From positions 62,001 to 126,000 of the forward strand of contig CANTFG010000215.1 of NCBI GenBank assembly GCA_947652605.1: a stretch of DNA of 64,000 bases, written 5' to 3'. Each line of letters begins with the position of its first letter. Within the stretch, counting starts at the first letter, position 1. The stretch is from Elmis aenea (lineage: Eukaryota; Arthropoda; Insecta; Coleoptera; Elmidae). This document shows, in pieces, positions 34,799-46,198 of the stretch. The notes under the pieces were generated by a model. The model was not told where the DNA came from. It was given only the letters and a program-made list of their open reading frames with translations, and did no database searches. The position numbers were made by a program, and so were the translations under genes.

Positions 34799-35248
34799 AT
34801 TTACAAAGTTATTCGAAAAATTAAAAATTATCAAAATTTTGAAATTTTTTTTCGAAAACGGCTCATACGATTTTGTTCAAATTTTAGCATGTTATAGAGT
34901 TTAATTTTTTTAGTATAATGCCGTTTGTTTCAACTAGTTTGAAATTTAATTTACAAAGTTATTCAAAAAAGAAAAAATTTTGAAAATTTTGAAATTTTTT
35001 TTCGAAAACGGCTCGTTACATTTTGTTCAAATTTTGCCATGTTATAGAGTTTAATTTTTTTAGTATAATGCCGTTTGTTTCAACTAGTTTGAAATTTAAT
35101 TTACAAAGTTATTTAAAAAATTAAAAATTTTGAAAATTTTGAAATTTTTTTTCGAAAACGGCTCGTTACATTTTGTTCAAATTTTAGCATGTTATAGAGT
35201 TTAATTTTCTTAGTATAATGCCGTTTGTTTCAACTAGTTTGAAATTTA

Positions 35249-35398
35249 ATTTACAAAGTTATTCAAAAAATTAAAAATTTTGAAAATTTTGAAATTTTTT
35301 TTCGAAAACGGCTCGTTACATTTTGTTCAAATTTTGCCATGTTATAGAGTTTAATTTTTTTAGTTTAATGCCGTTTGTTTCAACTGGTTTGAAATTTA
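35249..35398. repeat. Chimeric monomer B-left / H-right
   Basis: The left half is B (AATT, TTTGAAAATT, A46). The right part is H (TTTTGCC, TTTAGTTTAA, G138), with J following. The crossover lies between positions 24 and 88, unlike the neighbouring B/H chimera at 34649. The two chimeras are four monomers (600 bp) apart. Confidence 0.83.
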
Positions 35399-38300
35399 AT
35401 TTACAAAGTTATTCGAAAAATTAAAAATTATCAAAATTTTGAAATTTTTTTTCGAAAACGGCTCATACGATTTTGTTCAAATTTTAGCATGTTATAGAGT
35501 TTAATTTTTTTAGTATAATGCCGTTTGTTTCAACTAGTTTGAAATTTAATTTACAAAGTTATTCAAAAAAGAAAAAATTTTGAAAATTTTGAAATTTTTT
35601 TTCGAAAACGGCTCGTTACATTTTGTTCAAATTTTGCCATGTTATAGAGTTTAATTTTTTTAGTATAATGCCGTTTGTTTCAACTAGTTTGAAATTTAAT
35701 TTACAAAGTTATTTAAAAAATTAAAAATTTTGAAAATTTTGAAATTTTTTTTCGAAAACGGCTCGTTACATTTTGTTCAAATTTTAGCATGTTATAGAGT
35801 TTAATTTTCTTAGTATAATGCCGTTTGTTTCAACTAGTTTGAAATTTAATTTACAAAGTTATTCAAAAAATTAAAAATTTTGAAAATTTTGAAATTTTTT
35901 TTCGAAAACGGCTCGTTACATTTTGTTCAAATTTTAGCATGTTATAGAGTTTAATTTTCTTAGTATTATGCCGTTTGTTTCAACTAGTTTGAAATTTAAT
36001 TTACAAAGTTATTCAAAAAAGAAAAAATTTTGAAAATTTTGAAATTTTTTTTCGAAAACGGCTCGTTACATTTTGTTCAAATTTTGCCATGTTATAGAGT
36101 TTAATTTTTTTAGTTTAATGCCGTTTGTTTCAACTGGTTTGAAATTTAATTTACAAAGTTATTTAAAAAATTAAAAATTTTAAAAATTTTGAAATTTTTT
36201 TTCGAAAACGGCTCGTTACATTTTGTTCAAATTTTAGCATGTTATAGAGTTTAATTTTCTTAGTATAATGCCGTTTGTTTCAACTAGTTTGAAATTTAAT
36301 TTACAAAGTTATTCAAAAAATTAAAAATTTTGAAAATTTTGAAATTTTTTTTCGAAAACGGCTCGTTACATTTTGTTCAAATTTTAGCATGTTATAGAGT
36401 TTAATTTTCTTAGTATTATGCCGTTTGTTTCAACTAGTTTGAAATTTAATTTACAAAGTTATTCAAAAAAGTAAAAATTTTAAAAATTTTGAATTTTTTT
36501 CTCGAAAACGGCTCATACGATTTTGTTCAAATTTTAGTATGTTATAGAGTTTTATTTTCTTAGTATAATGCCGTTTGTTTCAACTAGTTTGAAATTTAAT
36601 TTACAAAGTTATTCGAAAAATTAAAAATTATCAAAATTTTGAAATTTTTTTTCGAAAACGGCTCGTTACATTTTGTTCAAATTTTAGCATGTTATAGAGT
36701 TTAATTTTCTTAGTATAATGCCGTTTGTTTCAACTAGTTTGAAATTTAATTTACAAAGTTATTTAAAAAATTAAAAATTTTGAAAATTTTGAATTTTTTT
36801 TTCGAAAACGGCTCGTTACATTTTGTTCAAATTTTAGCATGTTATAGAGTTTAATTTTCTAAGTATAATGCCGTTTGTTTCAACTAGTTTGAAATTTAAT
36901 TTACAAAGTTATTCAAAAAATTAAAAATTTTGAAAATTTTGAAATTTTTTTTCGAAAACGGCTCGTTACATTTTGTTCAAATTTTAGCATGTTATAGAGT
37001 TTAATTTTCTTAGTATTATGCCGTTTGTTTCAACTAGTTTGAAATTTAATTTACAAAGTTATTCAAAAAAGTAAAAATTTTAAAAATTTTGAATTTTTTT
37101 CTCGAAAACGGCTCATACGATTTTGTTCAAATTTTAGTATGTTATAGAGTTTTATTTTCTTAGTATAATGCCGTTTGTTTCAACTAGTTTGAAATTTAAT
37201 TTACAAAGTTATTCGAAAAATTAAAAATTATCAAAATTTTGAAATTTTTTTTCGAAAACGGCTCGTTACATTTTGTTCAAATTTTAGCATGTTATAGAGT
37301 TTAATTTTCTTAGTATAATGCCGTTTGTTTCAACTAGTTTGAAATTTAATTTACAAAGTTATTCAAAAAATTAAAAATTTTAAAATTTTTGAAATTTTTT
37401 TTCGAAAACGGCTCGTTACATTTTGTTCAAATTTTAGCATGTTATAGAGTTTAATTTTCTTAGTATTATGCCGTTGGTTTCAACTAGTTTGAAATTTAAT
37501 TTACAAAGTTATTCAAAAAAGTAAAAATTTTAAAAATTTTGAATTTTTTTCTCGAAAACGGCTCATACGATTTTGTTCAAATTTTAGTATGTTATAGAGT
37601 TTTATTTTCTTAGTATAATGCCGTTTGTTTCAACTAGTTTGAAATTTAATTTACAAAGTTATTCGAAAAATTAAAAATTATCAAAATTTTGAAATTTTTT
37701 TTCGAAAACGGCTCGTTACATGTTGTTCAAATTTTAGCATGTTATAGAGTTTAATTTTTTTAGTATAATGCCGTTTGTTTTAACTAGTTTGAAATTTAAT
37801 TTACAAAGTTATTCAAAAAAGAAAAAATTTTGAAAATTTTGAAATTTTTTTTCGAAAACGGCTCGTTACATTTTGTTCAAATTTTGCCATGTTATAGAGT
37901 TTAATTTTTTTAGTATAATGCCGTTTGTTTCAACTAGTTTGAAATTTAATTTACAAAGTTATTTAAAAAATTAAAAATTTTGAAAATTTTGAAACTTTTT
38001 TTCGAAAACGGCTCGTTACATTTTGTTCAAATTTTAGCATGTTATAGAGTTTAATTTTCTTAGTATAATGCCGTTTGTTTCAACTAGTTTGAAATTTAAT
38101 TTACAAAGTTATTCAAAAAATTAAAAATTTTGAAAATTTTGAAATTTTTTTTCGAAAACGGCTCGTTACATTTTGTTCAAATTTTAGCATGTTATAGAGT
38201 TTAATTTTCTTAGTATTATGCCGTTTGTTTCAACTAGTTTGAAATTTAATTTACAAAGTTATTCAAAAAAGAAAAAATTTTGAAAATTTTGAAATTTTTT

Positions 38301-40348
38301 TTCGAAAACGGCTCGTTACATTTTGTTCAAATTTTGCCATGTTATAGAGTTTAATTTTTTTAGTTTAATGCCGTTTGTTTCAACTGGTTTGAAATTTAAT
38401 TTACAAAGTTATTTAAAAAATTAAAAATTTTAAAAATTTTGAAATTTTTTTTCGAAAACGGCTCGTTACATTTTGTTCAAATTTTAGCATGTTATAGAGT
38501 TTAATTTTCTTAGTATAATGCCGTTTGTTTCAACTAGTTTGAAATTTAATTTACAAAGTTATTCAAAAAATTAAAAATTTTGAAAATTTTGAAATTTTTT
38601 TTCGAAAACGGCTCGTTACATTTTGTTCAAATTTTAGCATGTTATAGAGTTTAATTTTCTTAGTATTATGCCGTTTGTTTCAACTAGTTTGAAATTTAAT
38701 TTACAAAGTTATTCAAAAAAGTAAAAATTTTAAAAATTTTGAATTTTTTTCTCGAAAACGGCTCATACGATTTTGTTCAAATTTTAGTATGTTATAGAGT
38801 TTTATTTTCTTAGTATAATGCCGTTTGTTTCAACTAGTTTGAAATTTAATTTACAAAGTTATTCGAAAAATTAAAAATTATCAAAATTTTGAAATTTTTT
38901 TTCGAAAACGGCTCGTTACATTTTGTTCAAATTTTAGCATGTTATAGAGTTTAATTTTCTTAGTATAATGCCGTTTGTTTCAACTAGTTTGAAATTTAAT
39001 TTACAAAGTTATTTAAAAAATTAAAAATTTTGAAAATTTTGAATTTTTTTTTCGAAAACGGCTCGTTACATTTTGTTCAAATTTTAGCATGTTATAGAGT
39101 TTAATTTTCTAAGTATAATGCCGTTTGTTTCAACTAGTTTGAAATTTAATTTACAAAGTTATTCAAAAAATTAAAAATTTTGAAAATTTTGAAATTTTTT
39201 TTCGAAAACGGCTCGTTACATTTGGTTCAAATTTTAGCATGTTATAGAGTTTAATTTTCTTAGTATTATGCCGTTTGTTTCAACTAGTTTGAAATTTAAT
39301 TTACAAAGTTATTCAAAAAAGTAAAAATTTTAAAAATTTTGAATTTTTTTCTCGAAAACGGCTCATACGATTTTGTTCAAATTTTAGTATGTTATAGAGT
39401 TTTATTTTCTTAGTATAATGCCGTTTGTTTCAACTAGTTTGAAATTTAATTTACAAAGTTATTCGAAAAATTAAAAATTATCAAAATTTTGAAATTTTTT
39501 TTCGAAAACGGCTCGTTACATGTTGTTCAAATTTTAGCATGTTATAGAGTTTAATTTTTTTAGTATAATGCCGTTTGTTTCAACTAGTTTGAAATTTAAT
39601 TTACAAAGTTATTCAAAAAAGAAAAAATTTTGAAAATTTTGAAATTTTTTTTCGAAAACGGCTCGTTACATTTTGTTCAAATTTTGCCATGTTATAGAGT
39701 TTAATTTTTTTAGTTTAATGCCGTTTGTTTCAACTGGTTTGAAATTTAATTTACAAAGTTATTCGAAAAATTAAAAATTATCAAAATTTTGAAATTTTTT
39801 TTCGAAAACGGCTCATACGATTTTGTTCAAATTTTAGCATGTTATAGAGTTTAATTTTTTTAGTATAATGCCGTTTGTTTCAACTAGTTTGAAATTTAAT
39901 TTACAAAGTTATTCAAAAAAGAAAAAATTTTGAAAATTTTGAAATTTTTTTTCGAAAACGGCTCGTTACATTTTGTTCAAATTTTGCCATGTTATAGAGT
40001 TTAATTTTTTTAGTATAATGCCGTTTGTTTTAACTAGTTTGAAATTTAATTTACAAAGTTATTTAAAAAATTAAAAATTTTGAAAATTTTGAAATTTTTT
40101 TTCGAAAACGGCTCGTTACATTTTGTTCAAATTTTAGCATGTTATAGAGTTTAATTTTCTTAGTATAATGCCGTTTGTTTCAACTAGTTTGAAATTTAAT
40201 TTACAAAGTTATTCAAAAAATTAAAAATTTTGAAAATTTTGAAATTTTTTTTCGAAAACGGCTCGTTACATTTTGTTCAAATTTTAGCATGTTATAGAGT
40301 TTAATTTTCTTAGTATTATGCCGTTTGTTTCAACTAGTTTGAAATTTA

Positions 40349-41848
40349 ATTTACAAAGTTATTCAAAAAAGAAAAAATTTTGAAAATTTTGAAATTTTTT
40401 TTCGAAAACGGCTCGTTACATTTTGTTCAAATTTTGCCATGTTATAGAGTTTAATTTTTTTAGTTTAATGCCGTTTGTTTCAACTGGTTTGAAATTTAAT
40501 TTACAAAGTTATTTAAAAAATTAAAAATTTTAAAAATTTTGAAATTTTTTTTCGAAAACGGCTCGTTACATTTTGTTCAAATTTTAGCATGTTATAGAGT
40601 TTAATTTTCTTAGTATAATGCCGTTTGTTTCAACTAGTTTGAAATTTAATTTACAAAGTTATTCAAAAAATTAAAAATTTTGAAAATTTTGAAATTTTTT
40701 TTCGAAAACGGCTCGTTACATTTTGTTCAAATTTTAGCATGTTATAGAGTTTAATTTTCTTAGTATTATGCCGTTTGTTTCAACTAGTTTGAAATTTAAT
40801 TTACAAAGTTATTCAAAAAAGTAAAAATTTTAAAAATTTTGAATTTTTTTCTCGAAAACGGCTCATACGATTTTGTTCAAATTTTAGTATGTTATAGAGT
40901 TTTATTTTCTTAGTATAATGCCGTTTGTTTCAACTAGTTTGAAATTTAATTTACAAAGTTATTCGAAAAATTAAAAATTATCAAAATTTTGAAATTTTTT
41001 TTCGAAAACGGCTCGTTACATTTTGTTCAAATTTTAGCATGTTATAGAGTTTAATTTTCTTAGTATAATGCCGTTTGTTTCAACTAGTTTGAAATTTAAT
41101 TTACAAAGTTATTTAAAAAATTAAAAATTTTGAAAATTTTTAATTTTTTTTTCGAAAACGGCTCGTTACATTTTGTTCAAATTTTAGCATGTTATAGAGT
41201 TTAATTTTCTAAGTATAATGCCGTTTGTTTCAACTAGTTTGAAATTTAATTTACAAAGTTATTCAAAAAATTAAAAATTTTGAAAATTTTGAAATTTTTT
41301 TTCGAAAACGGCTCGTTACATTTTGTTCAAATTTTAGCATGTTATAGAGTTTAATTTTCTTAGTATTATGCCGTTTGTTTCAACTAGTTTGAAATTTAAT
41401 TTACAAAGTTATTCAAAAAAGTAAAAATTTTAAAAATTTTGAATTTTTTTCTCGAAAACGGCTCGTTACATTTTGTTCAAATTTTAGCATGTTATAGAGT
41501 TTAATTTTCTTAGTATAATGCCGTTTGTTTCAACTAGTTTGAAATTTAATTTACAAAGTTATTTAAAAAATTAAAAATTTTGAAAATTTTGAATTTTTTT
41601 TTCGAAAACGGCTCGTTACATTTTGTTCAAATTTTAGCATGTTATAGAGTTTAATTTTCTAAGTATAATGCCGTTTGTTTCAACTAGTTTGAAATTTAAT
41701 TTACAAAGTTATTCAAAAAATTAAAAATTTTGAAAATTTTGAAATTTTTTTTCGAAAACGGCTCGTTACATTTTGTTCAAATTTTAGCATGTTATAGAGT
41801 TTAATTTTCTTAGTATTATGCCGTTTGTTTCAACTAGTTTGAAATTTA
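40349..41848. repeat. 10-monomer block, copy 1 of a 1,500-bp tandem duplication
   Basis: The order is H-I-B-C-D-A(T43)-B-C/D chimera-A-B. The A monomer at 41099 has a rare T43 (TTTTTAATTT) and the monomer at 41399 is a C/D chimera. Both oddities recur exactly 1,500 bp downstream, so the duplication is recent. By eye I see no difference between the two copies. Confidence 0.9.
41399..41548. repeat. Chimeric monomer C-left / D-right
   Basis: The left part is C (AAGT, T46, TTCTCG). It then switches to the CTCGTTAC form with AGC, A105 and CTTAGTATAA as in D. It replaces a C-D pair and is followed by A, so one monomer has been removed. The crossover lies between positions 53 and 67. The identical chimera is present at 42899-43048 through the 1,500-bp duplication. 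Confidence 0.87.
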
Positions 41849-43348
41849 ATTTACAAAGTTATTCAAAAAAGAAAAAATTTTGAAAATTTTGAAATTTTTT
41901 TTCGAAAACGGCTCGTTACATTTTGTTCAAATTTTGCCATGTTATAGAGTTTAATTTTTTTAGTTTAATGCCGTTTGTTTCAACTGGTTTGAAATTTAAT
42001 TTACAAAGTTATTTAAAAAATTAAAAATTTTAAAAATTTTGAAATTTTTTTTCGAAAACGGCTCGTTACATTTTGTTCAAATTTTAGCATGTTATAGAGT
42101 TTAATTTTCTTAGTATAATGCCGTTTGTTTCAACTAGTTTGAAATTTAATTTACAAAGTTATTCAAAAAATTAAAAATTTTGAAAATTTTGAAATTTTTT
42201 TTCGAAAACGGCTCGTTACATTTTGTTCAAATTTTAGCATGTTATAGAGTTTAATTTTCTTAGTATTATGCCGTTTGTTTCAACTAGTTTGAAATTTAAT
42301 TTACAAAGTTATTCAAAAAAGTAAAAATTTTAAAAATTTTGAATTTTTTTCTCGAAAACGGCTCATACGATTTTGTTCAAATTTTAGTATGTTATAGAGT
42401 TTTATTTTCTTAGTATAATGCCGTTTGTTTCAACTAGTTTGAAATTTAATTTACAAAGTTATTCGAAAAATTAAAAATTATCAAAATTTTGAAATTTTTT
42501 TTCGAAAACGGCTCGTTACATTTTGTTCAAATTTTAGCATGTTATAGAGTTTAATTTTCTTAGTATAATGCCGTTTGTTTCAACTAGTTTGAAATTTAAT
42601 TTACAAAGTTATTTAAAAAATTAAAAATTTTGAAAATTTTTAATTTTTTTTTCGAAAACGGCTCGTTACATTTTGTTCAAATTTTAGCATGTTATAGAGT
42701 TTAATTTTCTAAGTATAATGCCGTTTGTTTCAACTAGTTTGAAATTTAATTTACAAAGTTATTCAAAAAATTAAAAATTTTGAAAATTTTGAAATTTTTT
42801 TTCGAAAACGGCTCGTTACATTTTGTTCAAATTTTAGCATGTTATAGAGTTTAATTTTCTTAGTATTATGCCGTTTGTTTCAACTAGTTTGAAATTTAAT
42901 TTACAAAGTTATTCAAAAAAGTAAAAATTTTAAAAATTTTGAATTTTTTTCTCGAAAACGGCTCGTTACATTTTGTTCAAATTTTAGCATGTTATAGAGT
43001 TTAATTTTCTTAGTATAATGCCGTTTGTTTCAACTAGTTTGAAATTTAATTTACAAAGTTATTTAAAAAATTAAAAATTTTGAAAATTTTGAATTTTTTT
43101 TTCGAAAACGGCTCGTTACATTTTGTTCAAATTTTAGCATGTTATAGAGTTTAATTTTCTAAGTATAATGCCGTTTGTTTCAACTAGTTTGAAATTTAAT
43201 TTACAAAGTTATTCAAAAAATTAAAAATTTTGAAAATTTTGAAATTTTTTTTCGAAAACGGCTCGTTACATTTTGTTCAAATTTTAGCATGTTATAGAGT
43301 TTAATTTTCTTAGTATTATGCCGTTTGTTTCAACTAGTTTGAAATTTA
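41849..43348. repeat. 10-monomer block, copy 2 of a 1,500-bp tandem duplication
   Basis: This repeats the preceding 1,500 bp in the same order, including the T43 change in the A monomer (42599) and the C/D chimera (42899-43048). It leads directly into C-D-E-C-D, the A-B-C-D-E-C-D zone that resembles the left end of the window. Confidence 0.9.
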
Positions 43349-45448
43349 ATTTACAAAGTTATTCAAAAAAGTAAAAATTTTAAAAATTTTGAATTTTTTT
43401 CTCGAAAACGGCTCATACGATTTTGTTCAAATTTTAGTATGTTATAGAGTTTTATTTTCTTAGTATAATGCCGTTTGTTTCAACTAGTTTGAAATTTAAT
43501 TTACAAAGTTATTCGAAAAATTAAAAATTATCAAAATTTTGAAATTTTTTTTCGAAAACGGCTCGTTACATTTTGTTCAAATTTTAGCATGTTATAGAGT
43601 TTAATTTTCTTAGTATAATGCCGTTTGTTTCAACTAGTTTGAAATTTAATTTACAAAGTTATTCAAAAAATTAAAAATTTTAAAATTTTTGAAATTTTTT
43701 TTCGAAAACGGCTCGTTACATTTTGTTCAAATTTTAGCATGTTATAGAGTTTAATTTTCTTAGTATTATGCCGTTGGTTTCAACTAGTTTGAAATTTAAT
43801 TTACAAAGTTATTCAAAAAAGTAAAAATTTTAAAAATTTTGAATTTTTTTCTCGAAAACGGCTCATACGATTTTGTTCAAATTTTAGTATGTTATAGAGT
43901 TTTATTTTCTTAGTATAATGCCGTTTGTTTCAACTAGTTTGAAATTTAATTTACAAAGTTATTCGAAAAATTAAAAATTATCAAAATTTTGAAATTTTTT
44001 TTCGAAAACGGCTCGTTACAATTTGTTCAAATTTTAGCATGTTATAGAGTTTAATTTTCTTAGTATAATGCCGTTTGTTTCAACTAGTTTGAAATTTAAT
44101 TTACAAAGTTATTTAAAAAATTAAAAATTTTGAAAATTTTGAATTTTTTTTTCGAAAACGGCTCGTTACATTTTGTTCAAATTTTAGCATGTTATAGAGT
44201 TTAATTTTCTAAGTATAATGCCGTTTGTTTCAACTAGTTTGAAATTTAATTTACAAAGTTATTCAAAAAATTAAAAATTTTGAAAATTTTGAAATTTTTT
44301 TTCGAAAACGGCTCGTTACATTTTGTTCAAATTTTAGCATGTTATAGAGTTTAATTTTCTTAGTATTATGCCGTTTGTTTCAACTAGTTTGAAATTTAAT
44401 TTACAAAGTTATTCAAAAAAGTAAAAATTTTAAAAATTTTGAATTTTTTTCTCGAAAACGGCTCATACGATTTTGTTCAAATTTTAGTATGTTATAGAGT
44501 TTTATTTTCTTAGTATTATGCCGTTTGTTTCAACTAGTTTGAAATTTAATTTACAAAGTTATTCGAAAAATTAAAAATTATCAAAATTTTGAAATTTTTT
44601 TTCGAAAACGGCTCGTTACATTTTGTTCAAATTTTAGCATGTTATAGAGTTTAATTTTCTTAGTATAATGCCGTTTGTTTCAACTAGTTTGAAATTTAAT
44701 TTACAAAGTTATTCAAAAAATTAAAAATTTTAAAATTTTTGAAATTTTTTTTCGAAAACGGCTCGTTACATTTTGTTCAAATTTTAGCATGTTATAGAGT
44801 TTAATTTTCTTAGTATTATGCCGTTGGTTTCAACTAGTTTGAAATTTAATTTACAAAGTTATTCAAAAAAGTAAAAATTTTAAAAATTTTGAATTTTTTT
44901 CTCGAAAACGGCTCATACGATTTTGTTCAAATTTTAGTATGTTATAGAGTTTTATTTTCTTAGTATAATGCCGTTTGTTTCAACTAGTTTGAAATTTAAT
45001 TTACAAAGTTATTCGACAAATTAAAAATTATCAAAATTTTGAAATTTTTTTTCGAAAACGGCTCGTTACATTTTGTTCAAATTTTAGCATGTTATAGAGT
45101 TTAATTTTCTTAGTATAATGCCGTTTGTTTCAACTAGTTTGAAATTTAATTTACAAAGTTATTCAAAAAATTAAAAATTTTAAAATTTTTGAAATTTTTT
45201 TTCGAAAACGGCTCGTTACATTTTGTTCAAATTTTAGCATGTTATAGAGTTTAATTTTCTTAGTATTATGCCGTTGGTTTCAACTAGTTTGAAATTTAAT
45301 TTACAAAGTTATTCAAAAAAGTAAAAATTTTAAAAATTTTGAATTTTTTTCTCGAAAACGGCTCATACGATTTTGTTCAAATTTTAGTATGTTATAGAGT
45401 TTTATTTTCTTAGTATAATGCCGTTTGTTTCAACTAGTTTGAAATTTA
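43349..45448. repeat. A-B-C-D-E-C-D zone, second copy
   Basis: From 43649 the order is E-C-D-A-B-C-D-E-C-D(C19)-E-C, matching 4201-6000 monomer for monomer at an offset of 39,448 bp, including the C19 marker (45017 versus 5569). Private differences here are an A at 74 in the D at 43949 (ACAATTTG) and CTTAGTATTA in the C at 44399. Confidence 0.88.
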
Positions 45449-46198
45449 ATTTACAAAGTTATTCGAAAAATTAAAAATTATCAAAATTTTGAAATTTTTT
45501 TTCGAAAACGGCTCGTTACATGTTGTTCAAATTTTAGCATGTTATAGAGTTTAATTTTTTTAGTATAATGCCGTTTGTTTCAACTAGTTTGAAATTTAAT
45601 TTACAAAGTTATTCAAAAAAGAAAAAATTTTGAAAATTTTGAAATTTTTTTTCGAAAACGGCTCGTTACATTTTGTTCAAATTTTGCCATGTTATAGAGT
45701 TTAATTTTTTTAGTTTAATGCCGTTTGTTTCAACTAGTTTGAAATTTAATTTACAAAGTTATTTAAAAAATTAAAAATTTTAAAAATTTTGAAATTTTTT
45801 TTCGAAAACGGCTCGTTACATTTTGTTCAAATTTTAGCATGTTATAGAGTTTAATTTTCTTAGTATAATGCCGTTTGTTTCAACTAGTTTGAAATTTAAT
45901 TTACAAAGTTATTCAAAAAATTGAAAATTTTGAAAATTTTGAAATTTTTTTTCGAAAACGGCTCGTTACATTTTGTTCAAATTTTAGCATGTTATAGAGT
46001 TTAATTTTCTTAGTATTATGCCGTTTGTTTCAACTAGTTTGAAATTTAATTTACAAAGTTATTCAAAAAAGTAAAAATTTTAAAAATTTTGAATTTTTTT
46101 CTCGAAAACGGCTCATACGATTTTGTTCAAATTTTAGTATGTTATAGAGTTTTATTTTCTTAGTATAATGCCGTTTGTTTCAACTAGTTTGAAATTTA
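45449..46198. repeat. Transition block D2-H-I-B-C, second copy
   Basis: This corresponds to 6001-6750. It shares an H with A138 (45599 and 6151) and a B with G25 (45899 and 6451), neither of which is typical of those subfamilies elsewhere. It lacks the private C116 found at 6001. It is followed by the D''/F/G zone, as in the first copy. Confidence 0.87.

Larger units (their letters stand above)
18600..40348. repeat. H/J-rich zone with dispersed seven-monomer units
   Basis: H, H', I, J, L, D2 and B2 monomers dominate, while F, G, C* and E* are absent. Strings of A-B-C-D-E-C-D2 are embedded at 28346-29398, 31049-32098 and 36749-37798. The zone contains several B/A, B/H and D2/H chimeras, so unequal exchange has been frequent. 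One 149-bp monomer (19350), one indel cluster (28211-28593) and a 2,700-bp tandem duplication (27599-32998) lie inside it. Confidence 0.88.
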
